Source: Paracoccaceae bacterium (GTDB lineage: Bacteria; Pseudomonadota; Alphaproteobacteria; Rhodobacterales; Rhodobacteraceae). Taken from it: a stretch of 64,000 nucleotides of DNA. The notes beneath the pieces were generated by a model that worked only from the letters and a program-made list of their open reading frames with translations, did no database searches and was not told the origin of the DNA. Where the stretch lies: the NCBI GenBank assembly GCA_014323795.1, contig JACONK010000037.1:1-64000 (forward strand), read 5' to 3'. Positions 1-7,948 of this stretch are shown here, one piece after another. Both the position numbers and the translations under genes were made by a program. Each line of letters opens with the position of its first letter. Positions within the stretch are counted from its first letter, which is position 1.

Positions 1-559
1 TTCTGTGGTGGGTTTTCGCCCCCCCCCCCCCCCGGGACTGCAACCATTCCCCCAGTTCAGGCAGGGCACTGAAGTCAAAGATCGCGTCAAAAAATAACGG
101 ATCGCTGCCCAGCCAATAGGACAGGGAACGCGAATGACTTTCGATTTTCGCCGAGATACCCCGGTACTCCTCAAGATGTTCCACAAAAGTTTCAAAATCC
201 GGATATTCCGGCAAATTACAGGATTTGAGTTTCTTTTCCTCACCATCATGATACCTAAGATAATGCGTACGACCGTCAGGATTATTTTCAAAATTAATAT
301 ACTTTCTTAAAATCTTTTCTCTATAGCAGGATTTTAAACGCGCAACCGGGTCGCGCACCACAGCCATCCTTTCATATCCTTCAAGCTCCTGCAAATTGGT
401 TCCCGCAAAAGACTGCATCTTTATATATATCTCCTTAAGATTTTGCTTTTTCGCGACCAAACCTGTATTGGCCTCGTAGAAGCAATATTTCAACGAGCTG
501 GATGCGCATTTTGGAACGGGAAAATAGGCAATCCCAAGATTATCGTAAAGTATAGCCAT
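1..559 (-). CDS. Sulfotransferase family protein (partial, runs off left edge)
   Basis: An open frame starts at ATG 559 and continues to the window edge without a stop, giving at least 186 residues. Near the N-terminus the stretch YFPVPKCASSSLK matches the 5'-PAPS (phosphosulfate) loop of the Sulfotransfer_2 type, and VVRDPVARLKSCYREK near residue 67 matches the 3'-phosphate-binding loop. The family moves sulfate from PAPS to carbohydrate hydroxyls, so a role in decorating surface polysaccharide is likely but inferred. The gene is AT-richer than its neighbours, suggesting transfer. At 19-33 the coding strand holds 15 consecutive G, read here as a glycine run, so gain or loss of one G would change the frame. 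The start lies 9 bases after the stop of the EF-Tu/EF-G chimera on the same strand. Confidence 0.8.
   Translation of the reverse strand, partial: MAILYDNLGIAYFPVPKCASSSLKYCFYEANTGLVAKKQNLKEIYIKMQSFAGTNLQELEGYERMAVVRDPVARLKSCYREKILRKYINFENNPDGRTHYLRYHDGEEKKLKSCNLPEYPDFETFVEHLEEYRGISAKIESHSRSLSYWLGSDPLFFDAIFDFSALPELGEWLQSRGGGGAKTHHR
19..33. repeat. C15/G15 homopolymer inside sulfotransferase gene
   Basis: Fifteen consecutive C on the plus strand, equal to G15 on the coding strand of the sulfotransferase. The run is in frame as given. Runs this long are hotspots for slipped-strand change and also for sequencing error. Confidence 0.9.
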
Positions 560-568
560 CGGACCTGA

Positions 569-763
569 TCATGCGTATTGTGATTGAATCTCTTCCGAGA
601 TATTTCGCGGTACCGGATCGTAGTGATCAAACTGCATAGTGAAATTCGCACGACCAGAACTCATGAACCGCAGGGTGTTGATATAGCCGAACATGTTGGC
701 CGGCGAAGCCACAGGCCTCCTTTTCCGGTGCGGCTTCAGCCGCTCAAACCTTGCCTTCGCCAT
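569..763 (-). pseudogene. EF-Tu start fused to EF-G C-terminus (tuf/fusA chimeric remnant, 64 aa)
   Basis: The frame from ATG 763 to TGA at 569 begins [12 protein letters not shown], the characteristic start of EF-Tu, then after about eight unmatched residues continues as [19 protein letters not shown] and [10 protein letters not shown], the C-terminal strand-and-helix of domain V of EF-G, ending at the usual C-terminus. Nothing else of either factor is present. An AAGGAG Shine-Dalgarno lies just upstream of the ATG, as at a normal tuf gene. In alphaproteobacteria fusA lies directly upstream of tuf, so the order here (tuf start before fusA end) suggests recombination or deletion between two such loci. 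Whether the 64-residue product is made is unknown; a function in translation is not expected. Confidence 0.8.
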
Positions 764-780
764 AAAATGACTCCTTATCC

Positions 781-792
781 GGGGGGGGGGGG
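781..792. repeat. G12 homopolymer upstream of the EF chimera
   Basis: Twelve G on the plus strand (C12 on the minus strand), about 18-29 bases upstream of the chimera ATG and just before its Shine-Dalgarno. It could affect leader structure or length. This 764-1042 gap otherwise shows nothing recognisable. Confidence 0.85.
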
Positions 793-1042
793 CCGCAAAT
801 GTGGCCCGGTCCAGCCCCGTGCACCCGTTACCGGGGCAAGGGAGGGAAATCAAGTGCCGATTTTGTTTGCCGCGCCTGTCAAACCGGCACCCCTGATTGA
901 AGCACCGGCCAGTCGCGATTTTGCGCCCTAAAAGGTCTGCCGGGAAAAATCAATCGCCAAATTGGTGCGCTTAACCGGGCAAACCCGGCACCTGGCGCAT
1001 TTCTGTTTCAGCCCGCACGCGAAATCGCGTAAGTCGTCACCC

Positions 1043-1543
1043 ATGGCAGAGAAAAATCCGATCCGCAAAACCGACGACGCTGCCCGCGTACAGGCAAGGA
1101 CCGTGCTGACAAACGCACGGTTCGCGGCCATTGCCTTTGCTGACCCGGAATCCGGCGTCCCTGCGGTGACGCGGATTGCGCTTACCATCGGGCTGTCCGG
1201 CGCACCGGTTACGCTGATTTCTGACCTGTCCGCCCATACCCGTGCGTTACGGGCCAACCCGGATTGCGGGCTGTTGGTGGGTGAGCCGGGGGCCAAAGGT
1301 GACCCGCTGAACCATCCGCGCCTGTCGATCTCTGCCCGTGCAAAGTTTCTGGAAAAATCCGAACAGGCGCGAAATCATTATCTGACGCAGTATCCCAGGG
1401 CGAAGCGCTACTTTGACTTCGGCGATTTTAACCTTGTGCAATTCATAATTCGTGGGGCAGCACTAAACGGCGGCTTCGGCAGGGCCTACAGCCTGACGGG
1501 GGACGACCTGGCCCAGCCTGCCTGCCAGGCCTGCCCCGATTAG
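1043..1543 (+). CDS. HugZ-type pyridoxamine 5'-phosphate oxidase-family protein
   Basis: A 166-residue protein. ATG 1043 is chosen because the sequence upstream in frame does not resemble the family. The split-barrel FMN/heme-binding fold is suggested by the pattern TVLTNARFAAIAF, the central TLISDLSAHTRALRANP segment and the tail segment FDFGDFNLVQFIIRGAALNG, which match short HugZ/PNPOx-like proteins of Rhodobacterales. Relatives bind FMN or heme; heme-iron use is a possibility, not shown here. The gene is convergent with lysK and the two coding regions overlap by 81 bases at their 3' ends, so the C-terminal 26 codons are antisense to the end of lysK. Confidence 0.75.
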   Translation: MAEKNPIRKTDDAARVQARTVLTNARFAAIAFADPESGVPAVTRIALTIGLSGAPVTLISDLSAHTRALRANPDCGLLVGEPGAKGDPLNHPRLSISARAKFLEKSEQARNHYLTQYPRAKRYFDFGDFNLVQFIIRGAALNGGFGRAYSLTGDDLAQPACQACPD

Positions 1544-3151
1544 CTCAATCGTTTTATCCACACCGTAAAGCGCGATGAACCCGCCGAAGCGCGGGCCCTG
1601 GGTTTCCCCCAGCAGAACTTCGTAGATTGCGGCGAACCATGTGCGCAGGGGCTCAAATCCATGGTTTTTGCCTACGGCGAAAACGACGGATTGCAGCACT
1701 TCATCGTCGGTGTAGTCGAGTTCCGGTACCTCTGCGTCCTGGCCCATGGCCGCGTTCTTTTGCGCGATCATCATGCGTGCCAGTGCCGGATCCCTGAGTG
1801 CCCGCGCCAAATCCTCCAGCGCATCCCGTTCCTGGTCCGTGGGGGGGCGGTAGACTTTCGCCGGTTTCACAAAATCGTGGAAGTAGCGCACGGCAGCACC
1901 AGCCGCAGCATCGAGCCCCGGGTGCGTTTGCGGCGAGGCCTCCGGCGCATACTTGCGTATGAAACCCCACATCTGCGCTGCCGTTTCGGCGTTGGCTGCC
2001 CCTGCAAGGTTCAGGAGCATCGAAAACGACACCACCATATCGGAATCAGGCACTTTGCGGCCGTGAATATGGAACACCGGGTTCGTCAGGCGCTGCACCG
2101 CATCCTGGCCCGCATACCCGCGCAGGTGCCGGTGGTATTCGTCCACCGTGCGCGGGATGACATCAAAGTGGAGCCGCCGGGCCGTTTTCGGTTTCTGAAA
2201 CATGTAGAACTGAAGCGATTCCGGCCCCGCATACTTCAGCCAGTCTTCCATCGCGATTCCATTGCCCCTGGATTTCGATATCTTTCTGCCTTCCTTGTCG
2301 TTGAAGAGCTCGTAGGTCAGCCCAATCGGCGGGGGGCGACCCAGTATGCGGCAAATCCTGGTGGCCTGGGCGACGCTTTCGATCAGATCCTTGCCTGACA
2401 TTTCATAGTCTGTACCGAGCGCGGCCCAGCGCATCGCCCAATCGGGTTTCCATTGCATCTTAACGTGGCCGTCAGTGACAGGGATTTTGATCTTTTCCCC
2501 GTCCGGCTCCTCATAAACGATGGTGCCTTCCCTGATATTGCGCTCCAGGGTCGGCACCTGCAGCACACGGCCCGTCTTCGGGCTGATCGGCAGAAAGGGG
2601 GAATAGGTCGCCTGACGCTGTTTCCCCAGCGTGGGCAGCATAATATCCATGATTTTGTCGAAGCGTTCCAGTGCCATCAACAGCATCCCGTTGAATCGAC
2701 CGGCTGTGTAATATTCGGTCGCCGAGGCGAATTCGTATTCGAACCCGAAACTGTCGAGAAATTCCCGCAGTTTGGCGTTGTTGTGCCGGGCGAAGCTTTC
2801 GTGCGTCCCAAACGGGTCGCGTACCCGGGTCAGCGGCAGGTGCAGGTCTTGTGCCAGCGCTTCCTGCATCGGCACATTGCCGGGCACCTGGCGCAAGCCG
2901 TCCATGTCGTCGGAAAAACAGAGCAGCCTTGTGGGAATGTCGCAAATTACCTCAAACGCCCGGCGCACCATGGTCGTGCGGGCCACTTCCCCGAATGTAC
3001 CGATATGCGGCAGCCCCGACGGGCCGTAACCGGTCTGAAACAGCACGTAGCCTTTTTCCGGCGGCACCTTTCGGTAGCGTGTGAAGATCCTGCGCGCCTC
3101 CTCGAAAGGCCAGGCTTTGGATTGCATCGCGGTTTCGCGCAGATCTGACAT
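1463..3151 (-). CDS. lysK: Lysyl-tRNA synthetase, class I
   Basis: A 562-residue enzyme that charges tRNA-Lys with lysine in the cytoplasm. The HIGH motif appears as GLPHIGTF near residue 49 and the KMSKS motif as KISKSRG in the middle of the protein, with the Rossmann fold and helical C-terminal cage expected of the class I (archaeal-type) LysRS typical of alphaproteobacteria. ATG 3151 (MSDLRETAMQ) matches family starts better than the upstream in-frame codon at 3205. The gene ends inside the convergent HugZ-like gene. Confidence 0.95.
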   Translation of the reverse strand: MSDLRETAMQSKAWPFEEARRIFTRYRKVPPEKGYVLFQTGYGPSGLPHIGTFGEVARTTMVRRAFEVICDIPTRLLCFSDDMDGLRQVPGNVPMQEALAQDLHLPLTRVRDPFGTHESFARHNNAKLREFLDSFGFEYEFASATEYYTAGRFNGMLLMALERFDKIMDIMLPTLGKQRQATYSPFLPISPKTGRVLQVPTLERNIREGTIVYEEPDGEKIKIPVTDGHVKMQWKPDWAMRWAALGTDYEMSGKDLIESVAQATRICRILGRPPPIGLTYELFNDKEGRKISKSRGNGIAMEDWLKYAGPESLQFYMFQKPKTARRLHFDVIPRTVDEYHRHLRGYAGQDAVQRLTNPVFHIHGRKVPDSDMVVSFSMLLNLAGAANAETAAQMWGFIRKYAPEASPQTHPGLDAAAGAAVRYFHDFVKPAKVYRPPTDQERDALEDLARALRDPALARMMIAQKNAAMGQDAEVPELDYTDDEVLQSVVFAVGKNHGFEPLRTWFAAIYEVLLGETQGPRFGGFIALYGVDKTIELIGAGLAGRLGQVVPRQAVGPAEAAV

Positions 3152-3261
3152 GACGTAATTCCTGAAACGGAGGGGGATAAAGACCCCTATTGCCGCATCC
3201 GTCACCCGTCAATATGCTCGGGTGCCAGGGTAAAGGGCCGGTGCGCCACAGGGAGACACCC

Positions 3262-3759
3262 ATGAACGATCATGACGTATCCGAAAGCCCGTGGTCGGTG
3301 CAGGACGCGCTGGTGGCGCTGATGGTAGCCACCTCAATTTCGGACGAACGCATCCGTACGCTGGAGCTTTTATCGATTGAACGCATCCTGAACCACCTGC
3401 CGATTTTTGCGAACTACGCGGATGATGCCCGGTTGCGCACCGTCAGCCGGACGGTGGCGGATCTCTTTGAGGATGAAGACGGGCTCAACGCGTTCTTCGG
3501 GCTGGTCATGAATGCCCTGCCTGCCCGCTTTCACGAAACCGCCTATGCCCTTTGTTGCGATGTGGCTGCCAGCGACGGATGCACCATCGAAGGCAAACTG
3601 CGGTTTCTGGAGGAAATACGCCATGAACTGAATATTGACCGGCTGGCGGCCGCAGCCATTGAACGGGGTGCCCGTGCCCGCCATTTGACGGAACAGCCTG
3701 CACAATCCGGCACGGCGCAACCCCTGCTGACAGGTGCCCGCCCGATACCCTTGCCCTGA
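3262..3759 (+). CDS. TerB-family tellurite-resistance-like protein
   Basis: A 165-residue acidic helical protein beginning MNDHDVSESPWSVQDALVALMV. The pattern of an N-terminal helix pair, then IERILNHLPIFANY and a later ALCCDVAASDGCTIEGKLRFLEEI segment, with an acidic D-x-DG loop, is that of the TerB-like fold used in alphaproteobacterial proteins annotated as tellurite resistance TerB. Function in this group is unknown; metal binding or membrane stress are possibilities. It is preceded by GGGAGA at a good distance from ATG 3262 and is divergent from lysK. Confidence 0.65.
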   Translation: MNDHDVSESPWSVQDALVALMVATSISDERIRTLELLSIERILNHLPIFANYADDARLRTVSRTVADLFEDEDGLNAFFGLVMNALPARFHETAYALCCDVAASDGCTIEGKLRFLEEIRHELNIDRLAAAAIERGARARHLTEQPAQSGTAQPLLTGARPIPLP

Positions 3760-3774
3760 CTTCCCTGAAAGGGC

Positions 3775-3801
3775 CCGCGGCACCGGTGCAAGGTGCCGCG
3801 G
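3775..3801. terminator. Strong GC hairpin after terB-like gene
   Basis: A perfect 10-bp stem (3775-3784 with 3792-3801) with a 7-base loop lies 15 bases after the terB-like stop, between genes that converge on it. There is no U-run, so it may be a Rho-assisted or weak terminator. Confidence 0.4.
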
Positions 3802-3877
3802 TGCCCCCTGTTGCGGCACCAATGTGGCACGGGCCGGCAATATCCGGCGGTTTTTGCAAATCTGCCGGTCCCGGATT

Positions 3878-4321
3878 TTATCCGGAATTTTTGTTGGCAG
3901 CCTGGTCCGGCGTGGTACCGGTCATTTCATGTACGCTTTCGATCACGCGGTCTTTCAGCACCTTGAAGGCATCCAGGTTGCCCTTCTGAACGATCCCGGA
4001 AATTTCCGACGCGTTTTTCAGCGTGGCATCGAATGATCGCTTTGCGACCTCCACCGGTGCCAGGGCCATGGAGCCCGCGTCGCCTGTCCCTGAGGCTTCT
4101 TTCACCGTGTCCGCGATGTCTGCCAGCGTTGTTTCCAGCGCATCCCGCTGCTTTTCCATAATCGCCTGGGCACTTGATGTGCCGATCTGCGTTGCCGATT
4201 GCAGTGCGGCAAGATTTTTCCGATGGATATCCATCATGGCAGTGATGTCCGGCCCGGGGATTTTCAGATCCTGGCCAAACCTGGTGAACATATCCAGGAA
4301 CGGGTTGCTTTCATCGGCCAT
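3878..4321 (-). CDS. Phasin family protein
   Basis: A 147-residue protein starting MADESNPFLDMFTRFG at ATG 4321 after a GGAG Shine-Dalgarno. The segment MMDIHRKNLAALQSATQIG followed by long amphipathic helices and the tail VVQKGNLDAFKVLKDRV-like pattern fits the TIGR01985/Phasin_2 family, which coats polyhydroxyalkanoate granules and lowers their aggregation. No signal peptide or membrane helix is seen. No PHA synthase lies in the window, so the granule role is inferred from family alone. Confidence 0.8.
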   Translation of the reverse strand: MADESNPFLDMFTRFGQDLKIPGPDITAMMDIHRKNLAALQSATQIGTSSAQAIMEKQRDALETTLADIADTVKEASGTGDAGSMALAPVEVAKRSFDATLKNASEISGIVQKGNLDAFKVLKDRVIESVHEMTGTTPDQAANKNSG

Positions 4322-4407
4322 TGGAATCTCCTTTTTTTGGCATGCCACAAGGGTATGCCCCTGCACCGGTCAGGGGCAACAGGAAATTAATGCAAAAAAT
4401 CTCTTGC

Positions 4408-4423
4408 GGGGGGGGGGGGGGGG
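4408..4423. repeat. G16 homopolymer upstream of outer-membrane protein gene
   Basis: Sixteen G on the plus strand, ending 62 bases before the ATG of the beta-barrel gene. TTGCGG at 4404-4409 and TAAGTT at 4424-4429 flank it with a 14-base spacer, a layout that would suit a promoter whose spacer length changes with the run; the promoter elements are weak and inferred. Confidence 0.85.
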
Positions 4424-4485
4424 TAAGTTCGGTTCCAAATCGGCCTGTGCCGACCCTTGTGGCAAACCTTGGAAGGAACCAAAAT

Positions 4486-5169
4486 ATGAAAACCCGTAAT
4501 AAACTTTGCGCGGCGTCAGCTGTTGCCGTTGCACTGTCGTGCAGCCCCGCCCTGGCCAATGAATTCGAATTCGGCATCATCCTGCAAGCGGCGCAGTATG
4601 AGCGGAAGGCGAATGCAAATAATGATATACGTGCTGTGGCTGCTTGGCTTCAAAGCGTTTCTACCATAACCGGCTCAGATTCCGATGAAACCGGACAAGC
4701 TTTTGGTCTTGTATCAAGATACACTATCCCGACAGCCAATGGGGGCTTCATCGGCTTTCAGAGCACCCTAGCCGCTGAGAACACATCTTTTCAAAATTCT
4801 ATCCGAATGTCCGGTGCCAGTACGGAGGGCAGTCAGGAATTCAATGCAGAGTTCAGTGCTGATTTTCTGTTCCTGGCGGGGATAAATGCGACCGACTCGC
4901 TCTCGTTCTATGGCGGTGTCGGCCTGTCCGCGGCCCAGTTTGAGGCATCGGTGTCATTCGGTAGCGATTCCATTTCCGATAGCCAAATTCACTATGGTCC
5001 CAAGGTGGCGGCCGGGGTGAACTATCAGCTGGCGGAAGGGTATAAATTGTTCGCTCAGCTAGAGCACACCCAATATGATGAGGAGGCTTATTTTGGCGTA
5101 CCGTCTGCTGTCGCTGAATTTGGGTTCGATCAAACCAAGTTGGGAATCGGCGTTCTCTTCTCCTTCTGA
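4486..5169 (+). CDS. Outer-membrane beta-barrel protein
   Basis: A 227-residue protein. Residues 1-27 (MKTRNKLCAASAVAVALS, then a PALAN cleavage site) form a Sec signal peptide. The mature part alternates short amphipathic strands and ends GIGVLFSF, with the C-terminal aromatic that BAM recognises, so an 8-10-strand porin-like barrel of the OmpW/Opa-like size class is likely. The specific role is not recognised. GGAAGG lies before ATG 4486, which excludes the longer frame that would read through the G16 run as glycines. Divergent from the phasin gene; the G-tract between them may tune expression. Confidence 0.75.
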   Translation: MKTRNKLCAASAVAVALSCSPALANEFEFGIILQAAQYERKANANNDIRAVAAWLQSVSTITGSDSDETGQAFGLVSRYTIPTANGGFIGFQSTLAAENTSFQNSIRMSGASTEGSQEFNAEFSADFLFLAGINATDSLSFYGGVGLSAAQFEASVSFGSDSISDSQIHYGPKVAAGVNYQLAEGYKLFAQLEHTQYDEEAYFGVPSAVAEFGFDQTKLGIGVLFSF

Positions 5170-5231
5170 TCCGGAATCAGCCGCCGCGCCCGGGGTGTGA
5201 TACCCGGCCGGCGTTGCGCCCGGCCGCTGCC

Positions 5232-7859
5232 CTAGAACGGCGGCCGGGTCGCCCGGCGGGACTGAAGCAGGACAACCAGTGCCAGCAGCAGCAGCGCGGG
5301 GATAAAGAACAGCTCTTTCGCCATCCGTTCGTTTTCCACCTGAACCCGGGTGATTCGCACCGGCGTGGTGCCGTAAAAATCATACTCATTGCCCAGGCTT
5401 TCAAAGAACGGCGTGCCGGGGAAGGGTTCCTCCAGGGCAAGTGTGGTGCCATCCTGCACGATGGTCAGCCCCTGGGCCGCAAACGCGGCCCTGGCATCAC
5501 CGGATATTGCGGGCAGGGCAAGGGTCGTGGGCCGCGTTGTGCCGGTGTCAAAATCCGGCCCTTCGATGGTCAGCCGTATTTCTGCTCCGGTGGGGATATC
5601 CGCCATCAGTTCCAGGGCCGCAGCACCCCGGGCGGCGGTGTATCTGTCGCTGACCCGGTCCAGAAAATAGTCGGGCCGGAACAGCATAAACGCGATGAAA
5701 AGCAGCAGGCCGGTTTCCCACAACCGGCTTTTAGCGATGAAATAACCCTGGGTCGCCGCCGCAAACAGGCACATGGCGACCAGTGCCACAAGGAATACCA
5801 GAACCGCCTTGGCCGGGCCGACATCAATCAGCAGCAGGTCCGTATTGAAGATAAACAGAAACGGCAACAATGCCGTGCGGATGTCGTAGGAAAAACCCTG
5901 CACCCCTGTCCTGATCGGATCCCCGCGGGAAATCGCCGCCGCCGCATAGGCGGCAAGGCCCACCGGCGGCGTGTCATCCGCCAGGATGCCGAAATAGAAC
6001 ACAAACAGGTGCACCGCGATAAGCGGAAAGATGTAGCCCGCCTGGGCACCGACACTCAAAATCACCGGTGCCATCAGGGATGACACAACGATGTAGTTCG
6101 CCGTGGTCGGCAGGCCCATCCCCAGAATCAGGGACATGACCGCGACAAGGATCAGCAATATCCAGATATTGCCGCCGGCGAGGATCTCCACCACCTGGCC
6201 GATCACCTGGTGGGCGCCGGTCAGGCTGATGGTGCCCACGATGATGCCCGCCGCACCGGTCGCCACCCCGATACCTATCATGTTTCGTGCGCCAAGGATC
6301 AGCCCGTCAACACATTCACGCCAGCCCTGTGCCGCGGCCCGGCCGGGGCTTTTGCCACGGAAAAGCGCCTTGAGCGGGCGATGGGTCAGCGCAGCGATGA
6401 GCATAAAGACCGTCGCCCAGAAGGCAGACAGCGCGGGCGACAGGCGATCCAGCGTGTCGGTGCGGACCATCAGGTTCCAGACAAGGATACAGATCGGCAG
6501 CGCGAAATAAGCCCCGCCCAGCAAGGTCGGCGTCAGACGCGGGGCCTGCAATGCCCTGTCCGGGTCATCATCCATCACCACATCCGGGTAACGGGACGCG
6601 ACGCGGACCAGCACAAGGTACAGGATGCCTGCCGTCACAAGCCCGCCGTAGACGCTTTCCTCCATAAACCCGTCCAGAAACGTACGCAGCCCGATCATCG
6701 CCCAGGTGCAGGCCCCCAGAAAGATGAAGCCGGACAGGAAGAGAATCAGAATAAGAACCGGCCCGATATGCCGCCCGGCCTTCTGCAACCCCTGCATCTG
6801 CATCTTCAGTGCCTCAAGGTGAACGATATAAAGAAGCGCGATGTAACTGATTACGGCAGGCAGAAAGGCGTGTTTTACCACATCAATGTAAGGGATGTTC
6901 ACATATTCCACCATCAGGAAAGCCGCCGCCCCCATGACCGGCGGCGTCAGCTGCCCGTTGGTGGAAGAGGCCACCTCGACAGCCCCCGCCTTTTCTGCCG
7001 GGAAGCCGACGCGCTTCATCAGGGGGATGGTGAAGGTGCCGGTGGTGACAGTGTTGGAAATTGAGGAACCGGAGATCATGCCCGTCAGCATGGACGACAG
7101 CACCGAAGCCTTCGCCGGGCCGCCCCGAAGCGCACCCAGAAGGGCGATAGCCACCCTGATAAACCAGGCACCGCCGCCCGCACGATCAAGCAGGGCACCG
7201 AACAGCACGAAGAGGAAAATCATCGTCGTGGATACGCCCAGGGCCACGCCGAAAACACCTTCTGTCTGCATCCAGTAGTGGCCCAGTGCTTTCGATACGG
7301 ATGCGCCCGCGTAGTTGGTGATGTTCCGCGCCCATTCGGAATAGCCGCCGAAAAAGGCGAACGCGACAAAGGCGCATGCGATGATGACGAGCGGCAGGCC
7401 GAGCGCACGATAGACAGCGGTGAACAGCACCAGCATGCCGATGCAGGACATGACGATGTCCGTCGTGGACCACAGCCCGGGGCGGCCTGCAATTTCAAAC
7501 CGGAAGACGATCAGATACAGGCAGGGCATCACGCCAAGAATGATCAGCACCCAGTCATAAGGCGGGATGCGGTCCCGCGGGGAATTCCTGAACATTGGAA
7601 AGGCAAGCGTCGCCAGCATGATGGCGAAGGCCAGATGCACAAAGCGGGCCTGCGCGACGATATTGGCGAAAAATCCGATGCCCGTGGCCTGCCCCAGAAG
7701 GCCCGGCACCCCGGAGGCAATGTACAGTTGGAACAGGGACCAGAGGATGCAGGTTCCGATGATCAGATTGGCCTGCCATCGGGCGGACGGGTTACGTGCG
7801 CCGACATCGGCCTGTGCCACCATATTGTCCGCGGATTGCGCATCGGTCGTCTGTGCCAT
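5232..7859 (-). CDS. TAXI-type TRAP transporter, fused 4TM/12TM permease
   Basis: An 875-residue integral membrane protein. The first part carries the small DctQ-like subunit, followed by the large DctM-like subunit with conserved stretches such as SGSSISNTVTTGTFTIPLMK and GMGLPTTANYIVVSSLMAP, and a C-terminal DUF3394-like extension with further membrane segments and a periplasmic region. Fused permeases of this kind work with TAXI-family receptors to import organic acids or amino acids using a sodium or proton gradient. The gene lies 90 bases downstream of the TAXI receptor gene on the same strand, with a large hairpin between them. Substrate is not predictable. Confidence 0.92.
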   Translation of the reverse strand: MAQTTDAQSADNMVAQADVGARNPSARWQANLIIGTCILWSLFQLYIASGVPGLLGQATGIGFFANIVAQARFVHLAFAIMLATLAFPMFRNSPRDRIPPYDWVLIILGVMPCLYLIVFRFEIAGRPGLWSTTDIVMSCIGMLVLFTAVYRALGLPLVIIACAFVAFAFFGGYSEWARNITNYAGASVSKALGHYWMQTEGVFGVALGVSTTMIFLFVLFGALLDRAGGGAWFIRVAIALLGALRGGPAKASVLSSMLTGMISGSSISNTVTTGTFTIPLMKRVGFPAEKAGAVEVASSTNGQLTPPVMGAAAFLMVEYVNIPYIDVVKHAFLPAVISYIALLYIVHLEALKMQMQGLQKAGRHIGPVLILILFLSGFIFLGACTWAMIGLRTFLDGFMEESVYGGLVTAGILYLVLVRVASRYPDVVMDDDPDRALQAPRLTPTLLGGAYFALPICILVWNLMVRTDTLDRLSPALSAFWATVFMLIAALTHRPLKALFRGKSPGRAAAQGWRECVDGLILGARNMIGIGVATGAAGIIVGTISLTGAHQVIGQVVEILAGGNIWILLILVAVMSLILGMGLPTTANYIVVSSLMAPVILSVGAQAGYIFPLIAVHLFVFYFGILADDTPPVGLAAYAAAAISRGDPIRTGVQGFSYDIRTALLPFLFIFNTDLLLIDVGPAKAVLVFLVALVAMCLFAAATQGYFIAKSRLWETGLLLFIAFMLFRPDYFLDRVSDRYTAARGAAALELMADIPTGAEIRLTIEGPDFDTGTTRPTTLALPAISGDARAAFAAQGLTIVQDGTTLALEEPFPGTPFFESLGNEYDFYGTTPVRITRVQVENERMAKELFFIPALLLLALVVLLQSRRATRPPF

Positions 7860-7892
7860 GATCTGCCCCCCAGGTGTCGGCCGGTATCCATG

Positions 7893-7930
7893 GATCCGGG
7901 CCGCCCGGGGGTTCCCGGGCGGCCCGGATC
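7893..7930. other. 17-bp-stem intergenic hairpin in the TRAP operon
   Basis: A perfect 17-bp inverted repeat (7893-7909 with 7914-7930) with a 4-base loop sits between the receptor and permease genes. On the minus-strand transcript it has no U-run after it. Such hairpins commonly protect the receptor message 3' end or partly stop transcription so that receptor exceeds permease. Confidence 0.75.
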
Positions 7931-7948
7931 TTTCAAAAGGCTTTCGGG

